Origin: Saccharothrix deserti
Lineage (GTDB): Bacteria; Actinomycetota; Actinomycetes; Mycobacteriales; Pseudonocardiaceae
Length of the DNA: 64,000 bases
Assembly: GCF_009769385.1 (NCBI RefSeq)
Contig: NZ_VKAB01000043.1
Location: 1 to 64,000, forward strand
Direction: 5' to 3'
Part shown: positions 24,725 through 33,301 of the stretch, piece after piece
How positions within the stretch are numbered: the first letter of the stretch is position 1
Layout: each line of letters begins with the position of its first letter
Notes under the pieces: model-generated
Told to the model about the DNA's origin: nothing
Databases searched by the model: none
The model's input: only the letters and a program-made list of their open reading frames with translations
Translations under genes and position numbers: made by a program

Positions 24725-25576
24725 ATGTATATCAGAGTTCTCGGCCCGCTGTCGGTCCGTCACGGCACGGTCGAGATGGCGCCCACCGCGCAGAAGCCGC
24801 GCAAGGTGCTCGCGCTCTTGCTGCTCAACCACTTACGGGTGGTACCCGTCTCGGCTCTGATAGACGAGTTATGGCAGGAAGTCCCGCCCAAAACCGCGCG
24901 CACGGCGTTACAGGCCTATGTGTTCCACCTCCGGAAGCAGTTGACCCGGACTACCGGCCTCACCATGGCGGAGGTGGCCGAGACCATGCTGCAGACGGTG
25001 CAGAACGGGTACCGGTTCGCCGCCGAACCCGGGGAGTTCGACCTGCAGACCTACCACCGGCTCGAACGGGCCGGGGCCAAGGCCATGGACGCGGACGACC
25101 TGCGTTCGGCCGCCCAGTACTTCCGCCAGGCCCTGCACCTCTGGCGGCGCGGACCCGCGGTGGCCGATGTCGAGCCGGGCACCAGGATCCGAGCCGAGGT
25201 CGCCGCACTGGAACAGTCCCGGATGACGATGCTGGACTACCGCATCGAACTGGACCTGCGATTGGGCCTGCACCGCGAGATCCTCAGTGAGCTCGCGGTC
25301 CTGACCTCGCGCAACCGCTTCCACGAGAACCTGCACGCCCAGTACATGATCGCGCTGTACCGGTCGGGATACCGCGTCCGGGCGTTGGAAGCGTTCCACA
25401 AACTGCGGCACAACATGATCAACGAGTTCGGGCTCGAGCCTTCGCTCAAGCTCAAGAAGTACCACCAGGCGGTGCTGACCTTGGACCCCGCCCTGGACGA
25501 GGCGGTGGTGGTGCCGCTGCCGCAGCGGTCGGCGGAGAACCTGCCGGAGATACCGTCGGTGGCGAGCTCGTTCTAG
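24725..25576 (+). CDS. SARP-family activator (AfsR/SARP) with three TTA codons
   Basis: A 283-residue SARP: an OmpR-like winged helix (VLGPLSVRHG, then KPRKVLALLLLNH and ALQAYVFHLRKQL) and a bacterial transcriptional activation domain (FHENLHAQYMIALYRSGYR). SARPs bind heptameric direct repeats and switch on antibiotic clusters. Three TTA codons (24833, 24869, 24908) fall within the first 62 codons, extreme for this GC content, so production likely depends on the rare Leu tRNA (bldA type). The ATG at 24725 gives the classic start; an upstream extension of the frame lacks family similarity. It is 36-40 % identical by eye to the SARP at 36500. Confidence 0.9.
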   Translation: MYIRVLGPLSVRHGTVEMAPTAQKPRKVLALLLLNHLRVVPVSALIDELWQEVPPKTARTALQAYVFHLRKQLTRTTGLTMAEVAETMLQTVQNGYRFAAEPGEFDLQTYHRLERAGAKAMDADDLRSAAQYFRQALHLWRRGPAVADVEPGTRIRAEVAALEQSRMTMLDYRIELDLRLGLHREILSELAVLTSRNRFHENLHAQYMIALYRSGYRVRALEAFHKLRHNMINEFGLEPSLKLKKYHQAVLTLDPALDEAVVVPLPQRSAENLPEIPSVASSF

Positions 25577-25633
25577 AGCTCTCGTTCTCGAGCTCGGGAG
25601 CGTCATTCAGAGCTGCTTGATCACGGGTTGGGC

Positions 25634-25709
25634 AGCGCGACGGCCCCGCCTGGTCGAGATCGTCTTCCTGCCGCGGAATACGTCCGACCGGGAGCGGGGC
25701 CGTTGCGCT
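25634..25709. terminator. Long-stem hairpin between convergent genes
   Basis: The arm at 25634-25649 pairs with 25694-25709 over 16 positions with one mismatch, around a loop of about 44 bases. It fills the gap between the SARP stop and the stop of the convergent acyltransferase gene and probably ends both transcripts. Confidence 0.55.
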
Positions 25710-25710
25710 G

Positions 25711-27087
25711 TCAGTCCAACCTCGCTGCCTCGAGCGCGATCCGGACGCTGTCGTCGGCGAGGCGCTCGGCGCGTTCCGGCGATATCGCCTCGTCGATGTA
25801 GGTGAAGTTCCAGGACAACTGGCCGTGGCTGGTGCTGACCGACGCGGCGAAGTAGCCGACGACCGAGATGCCGCCGACGAATTGTGCCCCTGACAACTGC
25901 CACGGGCCCAGCGTGTCGGGGAAGTCGAACCGCCCGATGTTGGAGATGAAGAAGTTGAACGGGCCGTGCTCCTCGATGAACCGGACGAACGGTTCACTGT
26001 CCGCGACGCCGGCCGGCCCGTGGTCCGTGAGGAGGCTGGCCCCCGCGAAGTGCTCGCCGCGTTGCCTGCGCTCCGCGATGTCGCCGGTGATGGACCGGGC
26101 CATCGACCACAGGTCGTCGGGCCGGTGCTGGACCACGGAGTGCACCGCCGACACGTAGGGGCCGACCTCGTCCTGGGACGGCGGCGGATCGAGCTCGTCC
26201 CGGAAGCTGACCGGAGAGCCGATGGTGAAGTGCGTGGGCGACGGGGTCCCGGCATCACGTGCCACGGCGGAGACCATCGCCGCGGCCAGCACGCCGTGCA
26301 CCGTGGCGCCTTCCCGCTTGCACGCCAGCGTGAGGTTCTCCAGCGCGTCACTCGCGAGGAACCGGTGTAACAACCGGGTTCGGCGCTGGTGGAACGGCAC
26401 GAAGCGATCGGCCGTCAGCCGCCCCACTTCGCCCTGGACCGCGCCGGGGTCCTCCTCGTCCGCCGCGTTCTTGTCGGACAGCCCACCCGGCCCCCCGCGG
26501 TAGCGCGCCGGGAAGAGGTCTTCCACGGCGGGCCGGACGGGTCCACTCGCGACGGTCTGGTCGGCCGCCGGCGGCTCGGCGGCGAGCCGCACCCACTGCC
26601 GCAGCAGCGAGAGCAGGGTCGTCCCGTCCGAGATGCAGTGCGCGACGGTGATGACCAGATCGTGGATGTGCCCCGGCTGCGTGATGAGGACGGCGCGGGC
26701 CAGCGGACCCGACCCCCAGTCGATCGAGACGGCGAGCTCCTGCTCGTCCACCTCGCGCACCCACCGCGTGTCCTCGGACTGGGTGAGGATCACCTCACGC
26801 AGTGGAATCGGGTTGTCCGTCGGCAGGAATCGCGGGTCGGTGCCGGATGCGCTCGCCGTGATGGCCAGGCGGAGCAGCGGATGCCGGGCCTGCAGCGCGG
26901 CCAGTGCCCTCCGCAGCGCCACAGTGGACAGTTCGCCCTCGATGCGGACGCGGGCGCTGACGTTGAGCGTGGACAGCTGGTCGGCGATCCAGTACCAGCG
27001 TTCCGTCGGGCTCAACGGTCGCGTCACCTCGGCCGGCGTGTCGGTGGCGCTCGGTATCGGGACGGACGAGGAAACAGAAGTATCCAT
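25711..27087 (-). CDS. PapA-like condensation-domain acyltransferase
   Basis: A 458-residue stand-alone protein of the NRPS-condensation/PapA superfamily, which transfers acyl groups from CoA or carrier proteins to hydroxyls or amines. The catalytic motif reads HCISDG near 155, i.e. HxxxDG with the essential His and Asp kept. The N-terminal RPLSPTERWYW matches the domain start, and a late FNFFISNIGRFDFP fits the second subdomain. It contains a TTA codon at 26368-26370. I use the ATG at 27087 (MDTSVSS); ATGs at 27102-27105 are alternatives. It is divergent from a P450. Inferred role: acylation of the polyketide or a linked sugar. Confidence 0.8.
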   Translation of the reverse strand: MDTSVSSSVPIPSATDTPAEVTRPLSPTERWYWIADQLSTLNVSARVRIEGELSTVALRRALAALQARHPLLRLAITASASGTDPRFLPTDNPIPLREVILTQSEDTRWVREVDEQELAVSIDWGSGPLARAVLITQPGHIHDLVITVAHCISDGTTLLSLLRQWVRLAAEPPAADQTVASGPVRPAVEDLFPARYRGGPGGLSDKNAADEEDPGAVQGEVGRLTADRFVPFHQRRTRLLHRFLASDALENLTLACKREGATVHGVLAAAMVSAVARDAGTPSPTHFTIGSPVSFRDELDPPPSQDEVGPYVSAVHSVVQHRPDDLWSMARSITGDIAERRQRGEHFAGASLLTDHGPAGVADSEPFVRFIEEHGPFNFFISNIGRFDFPDTLGPWQLSGAQFVGGISVVGYFAASVSTSHGQLSWNFTYIDEAISPERAERLADDSVRIALEAARLD

Positions 27088-27235
27088 GCGGAATGGCCCC
27101 ATCACTACGCGCTGTGCTGTGCATCAGCGGTGGACACCCAGGGAAGCTCAAGAATTAATGAGGGTCGTGACCCTAGCCCGCTGCCAAAAAGGTGTCCACC
27201 GAATTAGGGGTGACGTGGATCACGTATCCGATTTA

Positions 27236-27264
27236 GTCGGAGGTTAGTCGCATTTAAGCGATTT
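27236..27264. promoter_or_regulatory. Possible SARP heptamer repeats in the divergent promoter
   Basis: GTCGGAG (27236), GTCGCAT (27247) and GCGATTT (27258) are spaced 11 bases apart, the spacing of SARP heptamer repeats. They lie between the divergent acyltransferase and P450 genes. The rest of 27088-27430 shows only an AGGAGG ribosome site at 27417-27422 for the P450. Confidence 0.35.
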
Positions 27265-27430
27265 TTGAGGTCGGCGGGCCAGCATCGCGCCAACCGGACG
27301 GCTGTCGTGGTCGAGCCGTGTTCATCTGCCGGGGCGTTCCACCGGTCGTACCAGCTCGCGCACAAGGGTGCGGAGACGCTCGACCGGACCCCCACCGCTT
27401 TGACATCCAGTAGCCAGGAGGCATGTCACC

Positions 27431-28690
27431 ATGGCCGACGCGATGGCCACCCAGGCCACCCGGGCTCCCCTCGTCCACCTCGACCCCTCGGGCGCCGATC
27501 ACCACGGCGAAGCGGCACGGATGCGCGAACTCGGCCCGGTCGTCCGCGCCGTGCTCCCCGGTGACGTCCGGATGTGGGTGGTCACCGAGTACGCGTTGCT
27601 CGCCGACCTCGTCACCGACCCGAGGGTGAGCCGGGACTGGCACAACTGGCACGCCCTGCAACGCGGCGAGGTTCCCGAGGACTGGCCGTTGCTCAACGTG
27701 ATCCGGCTCAACAGCGTGATGTCCCACGACGGCGCGGAGCACCAACGGCTGCGTCGCCCGCTGATCCGCACGTTCACCCGCAGCCGGGTCGAGGGTCTGC
27801 GGCCGCGCATCGAGCACATCGTGACCACGCTGTTGGACGACCTGCCCAACCAGGCCGGCCCGGACGGCGCCGTCGACCTGCGGCAGCACTACGCCTACCC
27901 GTTCCCCATGCAGGTGATCTGCGAGCTCATCGGCGTACCCGAATCGTGGCGGCCCCGGTTCCGCGAGCTGATCGACAGCGTCGTGCGTGCCGACACGACG
28001 GCCGAGGAGACCCTGGCGATCCAGGAGGAGCGGCACGACCTGTGGAGCCGGCTCATCGCCATGCGGCGAGCCGAACCGGTCGACGACCTGACCAGCGCGC
28101 TGATCGCCATCAACAACGAGGACAACGAGGCGCTCACCGACGAAGAGCTCGAAGACACCCTGTGGATGCTCATCGGCGCCGGCCACGAGACCACGCTCGC
28201 CCTGATCATCAACGCGACGCGGGCCCTGCTCACCCACCCGGACCAGTTGGCCATCGCCCGTGACGGCGACGCCGAAACGTGGGCCAAGGTCGTCGAGGAG
28301 ACGCTGCGCTGGGACGCCCCGATCGGGAACTTCCCGGCCAGGTACCCACTCGAGGACATCACCGTCGGTGGCGTGACCATCCCCAAGGGGGAGGCCATCC
28401 TCGCGCCCTTCAGCGGGGTCAACCGCGACCCGGCGCGGTTCGGTCCGGGCGCCGACCGGTTCGACATCACCCGGCCGCCGACCAAGCACATCGCGTTCGG
28501 CGGTGGACCGCACGTCTGCCTCGGCGCCCACCTGGCCCGGATCGAGCTGGCGGTGGCCCTGCCCGCGCTGTTCGCCCGCTACCCCGACCTCCGGCTCGCC
28601 GTCGAACCCGGCGAGCTGACCCCGGTTCCGTCGTTCATGTTCAACTCCGCGATCAGCCTGCCGGTGCACCTCGGCCCAGCGGCAGGCTGA
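27431..28690 (+). CDS. Cytochrome P450 (CYP107-like)
   Basis: A 419-residue P450 with a strong AGGAGG ribosome site 8 bases before its ATG. The I-helix GAGHETT lies near 255-261, ExxR (EETLR) near 290, and the heme loop FGGGPHVCLG with Cys near 362. The N-terminus (LDPSGADHHGEAARMRELG) is that of the CYP107 family common in macrolide and aromatic polyketide tailoring. The P450 at 33302 shares this N-terminal layout and much sequence, so they are probably ancient duplicates. It is followed by a perfect 18-bp terminator hairpin, so it is probably transcribed alone. Confidence 0.93.
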   Translation: MADAMATQATRAPLVHLDPSGADHHGEAARMRELGPVVRAVLPGDVRMWVVTEYALLADLVTDPRVSRDWHNWHALQRGEVPEDWPLLNVIRLNSVMSHDGAEHQRLRRPLIRTFTRSRVEGLRPRIEHIVTTLLDDLPNQAGPDGAVDLRQHYAYPFPMQVICELIGVPESWRPRFRELIDSVVRADTTAEETLAIQEERHDLWSRLIAMRRAEPVDDLTSALIAINNEDNEALTDEELEDTLWMLIGAGHETTLALIINATRALLTHPDQLAIARDGDAETWAKVVEETLRWDAPIGNFPARYPLEDITVGGVTIPKGEAILAPFSGVNRDPARFGPGADRFDITRPPTKHIAFGGGPHVCLGAHLARIELAVALPALFARYPDLRLAVEPGELTPVPSFMFNSAISLPVHLGPAAG

Positions 28691-28731
28691 AAACCCGTTG
28701 TGATCACGTAGTTGTGATCACAACGGGTTTT
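28690..28731 (+). terminator. Perfect 18-bp inverted repeat after the P450
   Basis: Arms 28690-28707 and 28714-28731 are exact complements around a 6-base loop, with AAAA at the start and TTTT at the end. It therefore works as an intrinsic terminator in both directions. A second GC-rich hairpin (28743-28780) follows. Confidence 0.85.
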
Positions 28732-28845
28732 CAGGACGGGATGCTGGAGCCCGGTCGGGCGCGGTCGACCGGGTTCCAGCAAGATCATGTCCGGGCCGGA
28801 GCCCGGCACCCGCCTACGACCGGGCGGCTACGCGTTCCCGCGGTT

Positions 28846-30261
28846 TCAGGAGACGGCCGGCGGGATGTTGTGGTTGGACCGGAAGGTGTTCGCCGGGTCG
28901 TAGACGGCCTTGAGCTCGGTCAGCCGTTGGTAGTCCTTGGGGTCGTACGCGGAGCGCACCTGCTCGGAGTCGCTCTCGCCGTTCATGAAGTTCAGGAATC
29001 GGCCCCCGGTGCTCCACGGCGCGATCGCCTCGAACATCTTCTTGTGCGCGGGCCGCACGTCGGTGATGTCGGCGCGTTCCAACCGGGAAGCGACGTTGAA
29101 CAGGAATCGCGCGTCGCGGTTGCCGACGGCGTTGCCGACGGCGGGCGGGTGGGCGAGCCTCCCGCCGAGGTGGCGCAGTTCGACGATGTGCGGCACCGGC
29201 ACGTGGGGCCCGGCCAGGTCGAGGATGGCGCGCACCGCGATGGCGTCGAGTTCGCCCATCATGGCGGTGCCGGCCTCGAAGGTTCCCGGCGCGACGGGGT
29301 CGTTGTAGATGGTCACGGACTCGGGGTAGGACATCTCGCGAAGGGTGTCGATCATGGGGTGGAGTGCCCGCAACGGCGCCACCAAGCGCTCGCTGGCCCC
29401 GAGGGTGTCCGCGGCGTAGGCGATTCGGAGGTGGACGACGTGACGGCCGCGCAACGGCTCCGGGAGCGCCGGAACGTTGGGGAAGGAGATCAGCGCGACC
29501 GAGGAGCTCATCTCGTCGGGCACGGTGGCGGTCCACTGCAGGTAGGTCTCGAAGACCTCGGCGGCTGATTCGCCGGGGAAGAACAGTCCTCCGCCGTAGA
29601 GCGTGGTGATCGGCATGAGGTCGATCTCCATGCCGGTCACCACGCCGAAGTTGTCCCGGCCGCCGCGCAGTGCCCAGAACAGGTCCGGGTCGGAGTCCTC
29701 GGTGACGTGCCGCAGCTGGCCGTCCGCCGTGACGACGTCGAGGCTGCGCACGTGGTCGGCGGCGTAGCCGTAACGCCGGGACAGCAGACCCAGCCCGCCG
29801 CCGAGGGTGTAGGAGACCGCGCCGAGGGTCGGGAGGGAGCCCGACAGCGGCGCCAGCCCGGCGGGCGCCGCCTCGTGGATCACCTGGTCCCACCGCGTAC
29901 CCGCCGCCAGCCACGCGGTGCCCGCCTCGGCGTTCACCCGGACACCGGTCATCCGCGAGGTGTTGATCAGCACTCCGCCCTCGGAGGCGACGGCGGACAA
30001 CTGGTGCCCGGTGCCCTGCACCGCGACCGGAAGCCCGTGGTCGCTCGCGAACGCCACCGCCGCCCGCACATCAGCGGGTCCGGTCGCGCCCACCACGATG
30101 TCGGGCCGATGCGAACGAGTGGTCTGGTACCCGGCGCGTTCCGCGTCGTACCGCTCGTCTCCGGAGGTGACCACCGGACCCATCACCCGCGCGGCCAGAG
30201 CGTCGATCTCGGAGGCCTCGACGCCGGCGACCTCGTCGCGTTGCGGGTCGGAACTGTTCAT
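28846..30261 (-). CDS. BBE-type FAD-linked oxidoreductase
   Basis: A 471-residue PCMH/VAO-fold flavoenzyme. The FAD-binding half has DIVVGATGPADVRAAVAFA, then AVQGTGHQLS with the His expected to carry FAD covalently, and LGAVSYTLGGGLGLLSRRYG. The Cys that makes the second covalent bond in berberine-bridge enzymes is absent from that loop, so attachment is probably single. The C-terminal BBE motif (YDPANTFRSNHNI) is present. The ATG at 30261 follows GGGGAAAGATC; upstream frame is rejected. It is divergent from a MarR gene with an operator-like palindrome between them. Homologues oxidise or cyclise aromatic polyketide intermediates. Confidence 0.9.
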   Translation of the reverse strand: MNSSDPQRDEVAGVEASEIDALAARVMGPVVTSGDERYDAERAGYQTTRSHRPDIVVGATGPADVRAAVAFASDHGLPVAVQGTGHQLSAVASEGGVLINTSRMTGVRVNAEAGTAWLAAGTRWDQVIHEAAPAGLAPLSGSLPTLGAVSYTLGGGLGLLSRRYGYAADHVRSLDVVTADGQLRHVTEDSDPDLFWALRGGRDNFGVVTGMEIDLMPITTLYGGGLFFPGESAAEVFETYLQWTATVPDEMSSSVALISFPNVPALPEPLRGRHVVHLRIAYAADTLGASERLVAPLRALHPMIDTLREMSYPESVTIYNDPVAPGTFEAGTAMMGELDAIAVRAILDLAGPHVPVPHIVELRHLGGRLAHPPAVGNAVGNRDARFLFNVASRLERADITDVRPAHKKMFEAIAPWSTGGRFLNFMNGESDSEQVRSAYDPKDYQRLTELKAVYDPANTFRSNHNIPPAVS

Positions 30262-30401
30262 GATCTTTCCCCATGGTTGTCGGTGTTCGTGGTTCGCCGC
30301 CCGGATCGGGCCGGTGTGGGCCGTCAAGCCTCGTCACCAGGGCGGATACCGGGGTGCTCGCGGGCTAGTAAGGTAACCGTACTATCAGGCGGCACCATAC
30401 T

Positions 30402-30416
30402 GTCAAGTACCTTGAC
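30402..30416. promoter_or_regulatory. MarR-type operator palindrome GTCAAG-TAC-CTTGAC
   Basis: A perfect 6-3-6 inverted repeat 30 bases upstream of the MarR ATG, in the divergent promoter with the BBE oxidase. A nearby GGCTAGTA and the palindrome recur together upstream of the NmrA gene (35361-35390), suggesting one regulator for both. Confidence 0.6.
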
Positions 30417-30445
30417 GAAATGGCTGTGCCAGGGAGGTGCCCGGG

Positions 30446-30910
30446 ATGACGACGCGATCCGGGAAGCGGGCCGAGGACGACGAGAGCAAGCCGCCGCTTC
30501 CCGCTCTGCTCGCACAGGTCAAGGACATCACCGTCGAACAACTCCACCAGCGGCTCAGCGAGGAGGGGTTCGAGGGGATCCGGTTCTGGCACGGTTCCGT
30601 CTTCCGGTTCATCGACGAGGACGGCTCGCGGCTGACCGCGCTCGCCGAACGCTCCGGGCTCACCAAGCAGGCGATCGGCGAGGTGGTCGGTGAACTCGAG
30701 CGATACGGCTACGTCGAGCGGACGGCCGATCCGGACGACCGCCGGGCGAAGATCATCCGGCTGACCGAACGGGGCAGGAAGGGCCAGGTCGCCGCCGCCC
30801 GGATCCTCATGGACATCGAGCGGCGGTGGGCGCGGCACGTCGGTCCGGACCGGATCGCCACGCTGCGCCGAACGCTGGAAGACGTCATCGGGCTCGAAAG
30901 CGGACAGTGA
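30446..30910 (+). CDS. MarR-family regulator of the polyketide cluster
   Basis: A 154-residue winged-helix protein: recognition helix region SRLTALAERSGLTKQAIGEV, wing (RTADPDDRRAKIIRLTERG). AGGGAGG lies 8 bases before the ATG at 30446, so the GTG at 30437 is rejected. It is divergent from the BBE oxidase. The palindrome between them is a likely operator and autoregulation site. A matching palindrome before the NmrA-like gene suggests it controls a small regulon inside the cluster. Ligand unknown; MarR proteins in such clusters often respond to the product. Confidence 0.88.
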   Translation: MTTRSGKRAEDDESKPPLPALLAQVKDITVEQLHQRLSEEGFEGIRFWHGSVFRFIDEDGSRLTALAERSGLTKQAIGEVVGELERYGYVERTADPDDRRAKIIRLTERGRKGQVAAARILMDIERRWARHVGPDRIATLRRTLEDVIGLESGQ

Positions 30911-31065
30911 ACGTTCGCGTGAACGTTCGGGGTCGCCGGGCCGTGCGCTGACCGGATGCGCGGGGCCGCAACGCCGCGGCCGAAGTGCGCGGCATAGTCA
31001 CATTTCATCACTGTTTGAGGTCGGGTTGTGAGTGTTCGCACATCGCCGTTGAGGGGAGTGCGGAC

Positions 31066-32169
31066 ATGCACGACCAGATGCCACCCGGGACCACGTTGGC
31101 CGTCGCCGCGAAGAAGGTCGCGGACCTGGCGGCCGAGCACGCGGCCGAGGCGGACAAGCGGCGACGACTGGCACCGGAGGTCGCGTCGGCACTGGTGTCC
31201 GCCGGGTTCGCCCGCCACGGTGTGCCGGAGGCGCTCGGTGGCGCCGGCTCGTCGTTCCCGGAGCTGCTGCGCGCGTTGATCACAGTCGGCGGCGGCTGCG
31301 CCTCGGCGTCGTGGTGTGGGCTTTCGCTCGCCTCGTCCGGGCGGATCGCGGCGTTCCTGCCGCCGCGGGGGCAGGAAGAGATCTGGCGGGACGGCCCGGA
31401 CGTGCCGATCGCCGCCGCCCTGCCGCCGGCGGGTGCCGCCACGCGGGTGGACGGCGGCTGGCAGCTGACCGGTCGGTGGGCGTTCGTCAGCGCGATCGAC
31501 TTCGCCGAGTGGGTGCTGGTCTGCGTGCTGACGGACGGTCGGCCGACCTTCTGCGCCGTGCCGAAGCGCGACTTCACCGTCGAGGACACCTGGTTCACCG
31601 TGGGCATGCGCGGCACCGGCAGCCGCACCGTCGTGCTGGACGGGGCCTTCGTGCCGGATCACCTGACCTGCGCGCAGCCCGCCGTCGTGGCGGGGCGCAA
31701 CGACCACGTGACCGACCCGGCCTACCAGGTGTCAGTGCTCGGCTCGATGCCGCCGCTGTTCGCGGCACCGGCCCTCGGCGCGGCCCTCGGCGCGCTCCCG
31801 GTCTGGGCGGACGCGATCGGGCGCAAGAGCAAGGACGGCCGACCGGCGCCGCGCTACCAGGAGGTGCTCGCGCAGACCGCCGCCGAGCTGGACTCCGCCC
31901 GGTTGCTGGTCGAGCGGGCCAGTGAGACGGCGGGCGACCTGCCCGGCGAGGCCGACATCGCCCGCACCGCGCGGGACGCGTCGATGGCCGCGGAGCTGAC
32001 CCGGGTCGCCATCGAGCGGCTGTTCTCCACCGGCGGCACGTCGATGCAGGTCGAGGGTCACCCGGTGGAGCGGGCCTGGCGGGATGTGCACTGCGCCGTG
32101 GCGCACACCCTGCTGAAGATCGACGTGAACAGCGCGCATTTCGCCAAGCTTGCCTGGCCGGCCGGTTAG
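31066..32169 (+). CDS. Flavin-dependent hydroxylase, acyl-CoA-dehydrogenase fold (ActVA-ORF5/HsaA-like)
   Basis: A 367-residue protein with the acyl-CoA dehydrogenase fold: an N-terminal helical domain (FARHGVPEALGGAGSSFPEL), a middle beta domain (WQLTGRWAFVSAIDFAEW) and a C-terminal helical domain (STGGTSMQVEGHPVERAWRD). This set marks two-component flavin monooxygenases such as ActVA-ORF5, NcnH and HsaA, which use reduced FMN from a separate reductase. No obvious flavin reductase is next to it. The start is the ATG at 31066 after GAGGGGAG. Likely role: hydroxylation of an aromatic ring of the polyketide. Confidence 0.83.
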   Translation: MHDQMPPGTTLAVAAKKVADLAAEHAAEADKRRRLAPEVASALVSAGFARHGVPEALGGAGSSFPELLRALITVGGGCASASWCGLSLASSGRIAAFLPPRGQEEIWRDGPDVPIAAALPPAGAATRVDGGWQLTGRWAFVSAIDFAEWVLVCVLTDGRPTFCAVPKRDFTVEDTWFTVGMRGTGSRTVVLDGAFVPDHLTCAQPAVVAGRNDHVTDPAYQVSVLGSMPPLFAAPALGAALGALPVWADAIGRKSKDGRPAPRYQEVLAQTAAELDSARLLVERASETAGDLPGEADIARTARDASMAAELTRVAIERLFSTGGTSMQVEGHPVERAWRDVHCAVAHTLLKIDVNSAHFAKLAWPAG

Positions 32170-32239
32170 CCGGACTTCCATCCGGATCCGGGCCGACAAA
32201 TCTCATCGAGAAGTTTCCGTTATCTAGGAGGAGAAAGAC

Positions 32240-33301
32240 GTGACTGGGGAACAGGCGAGCACGCAGGCGAGCCCGGCCGAGGAGCTCCACTCGATTCTGC
32301 TGGCGCACTACCGCTTTCAGTCCCTGAGCGCGGGGTTCGAGTCCGGGCTGTTCGAGGCGTTGGCCGAGAAGCCGGGAATGACGAAGGCGGAGATCGGGCA
32401 GAAGCTGGGGTTGGCGGAACAGCCGACCCGTATTCTGATGCTCTGCGTCACCGCGTTCGGTCTGGTGCGCAAGGACGGCGACGGGTATGAGAACACCGCG
32501 GTGGTGGAACCGCTCACCGGGGGCAAGGACCCGGTCGCCGCCGCGTTGGTGCCTTACCACCAGCACATCACCTACAAGACCATGGGCTGGTTCTGGGAGT
32601 CGTTGAAGGCCGACACCAACGTCGGCCTCAAGAAGGTGTTCGGCGAGGAGTCGACCACCCTCTACGAGCGGATCGCCGTCGACCCGGTGTTGGAGTCCGC
32701 GTTCCACAACGCGATGGGCGCGTTCAGCGCGACGTCGTCCACCGAGCTGGTCAAGACCCTGGACCTCTCGTCCTACACGCACATGCTCGACATCGGCGGC
32801 GGCCGGGCGATCAACGCCACGAACATCGCGCGCCGCTGGCCGCACCTGCAGATCACCATCATCGACCTGCCCTCGGTGGCGAAGACCGCGAACGAGCGCC
32901 TCGCCGCGGCCGGGCTCGACGACCGGGTGCGGGCCGTCGGCCTCGACGCGTTCAGCGACGAGTTCCCCACCGGCGCCGACTGCGTGCTGTTCTCGCACTT
33001 CCTGGAGATCTGGTCGGCGGAGGGGATCCGCAAGCTGCTGCAGAAGGCGTCCAGGGCGGTCGGTGACGGCGCCGGGATCTTCATCGTCACGCCGTTCCAG
33101 GACGATGACGAGACCGGACCGGCGCACGCGGCCGAGCTCTCCGCCTACTTCCACGCCGTCGCCTCCGGTGAGGGCATGGTCTACACGCCGCGGGAGTACG
33201 AGGAGTGGATGTCCGAGGCGGGTTTCACGCCGACCGGCCGCACCCCTGTCGGTGAGCTGATCAACCACATCGCGATTTCCGGTGTCAAGGGCGGTGCGTG
33301 A
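32240..33301 (+). CDS. Class I SAM O-methyltransferase (DnrK/plant-COMT type)
   Basis: A 353-residue methyltransferase starting with GTG after a strong AGGAGGAG. The N-terminal winged-helix dimerisation domain (about 1-115) is followed by the SAM domain: MLDIGGGRAINATNIARRWP near 176-195, IIDLPSV with the acidic SAM ligand, and FSHFLEIW near motif III. Here FSHFLEIWSAE replaces the usual ILHDW, so the catalytic-base position should be checked. Relatives methylate phenolic or carboxyl oxygens of aromatic polyketides. It begins a tightly packed run: the P450 starts directly after its stop. Confidence 0.88.
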   Translation: MTGEQASTQASPAEELHSILLAHYRFQSLSAGFESGLFEALAEKPGMTKAEIGQKLGLAEQPTRILMLCVTAFGLVRKDGDGYENTAVVEPLTGGKDPVAAALVPYHQHITYKTMGWFWESLKADTNVGLKKVFGEESTTLYERIAVDPVLESAFHNAMGAFSATSSTELVKTLDLSSYTHMLDIGGGRAINATNIARRWPHLQITIIDLPSVAKTANERLAAAGLDDRVRAVGLDAFSDEFPTGADCVLFSHFLEIWSAEGIRKLLQKASRAVGDGAGIFIVTPFQDDDETGPAHAAELSAYFHAVASGEGMVYTPREYEEWMSEAGFTPTGRTPVGELINHIAISGVKGGA

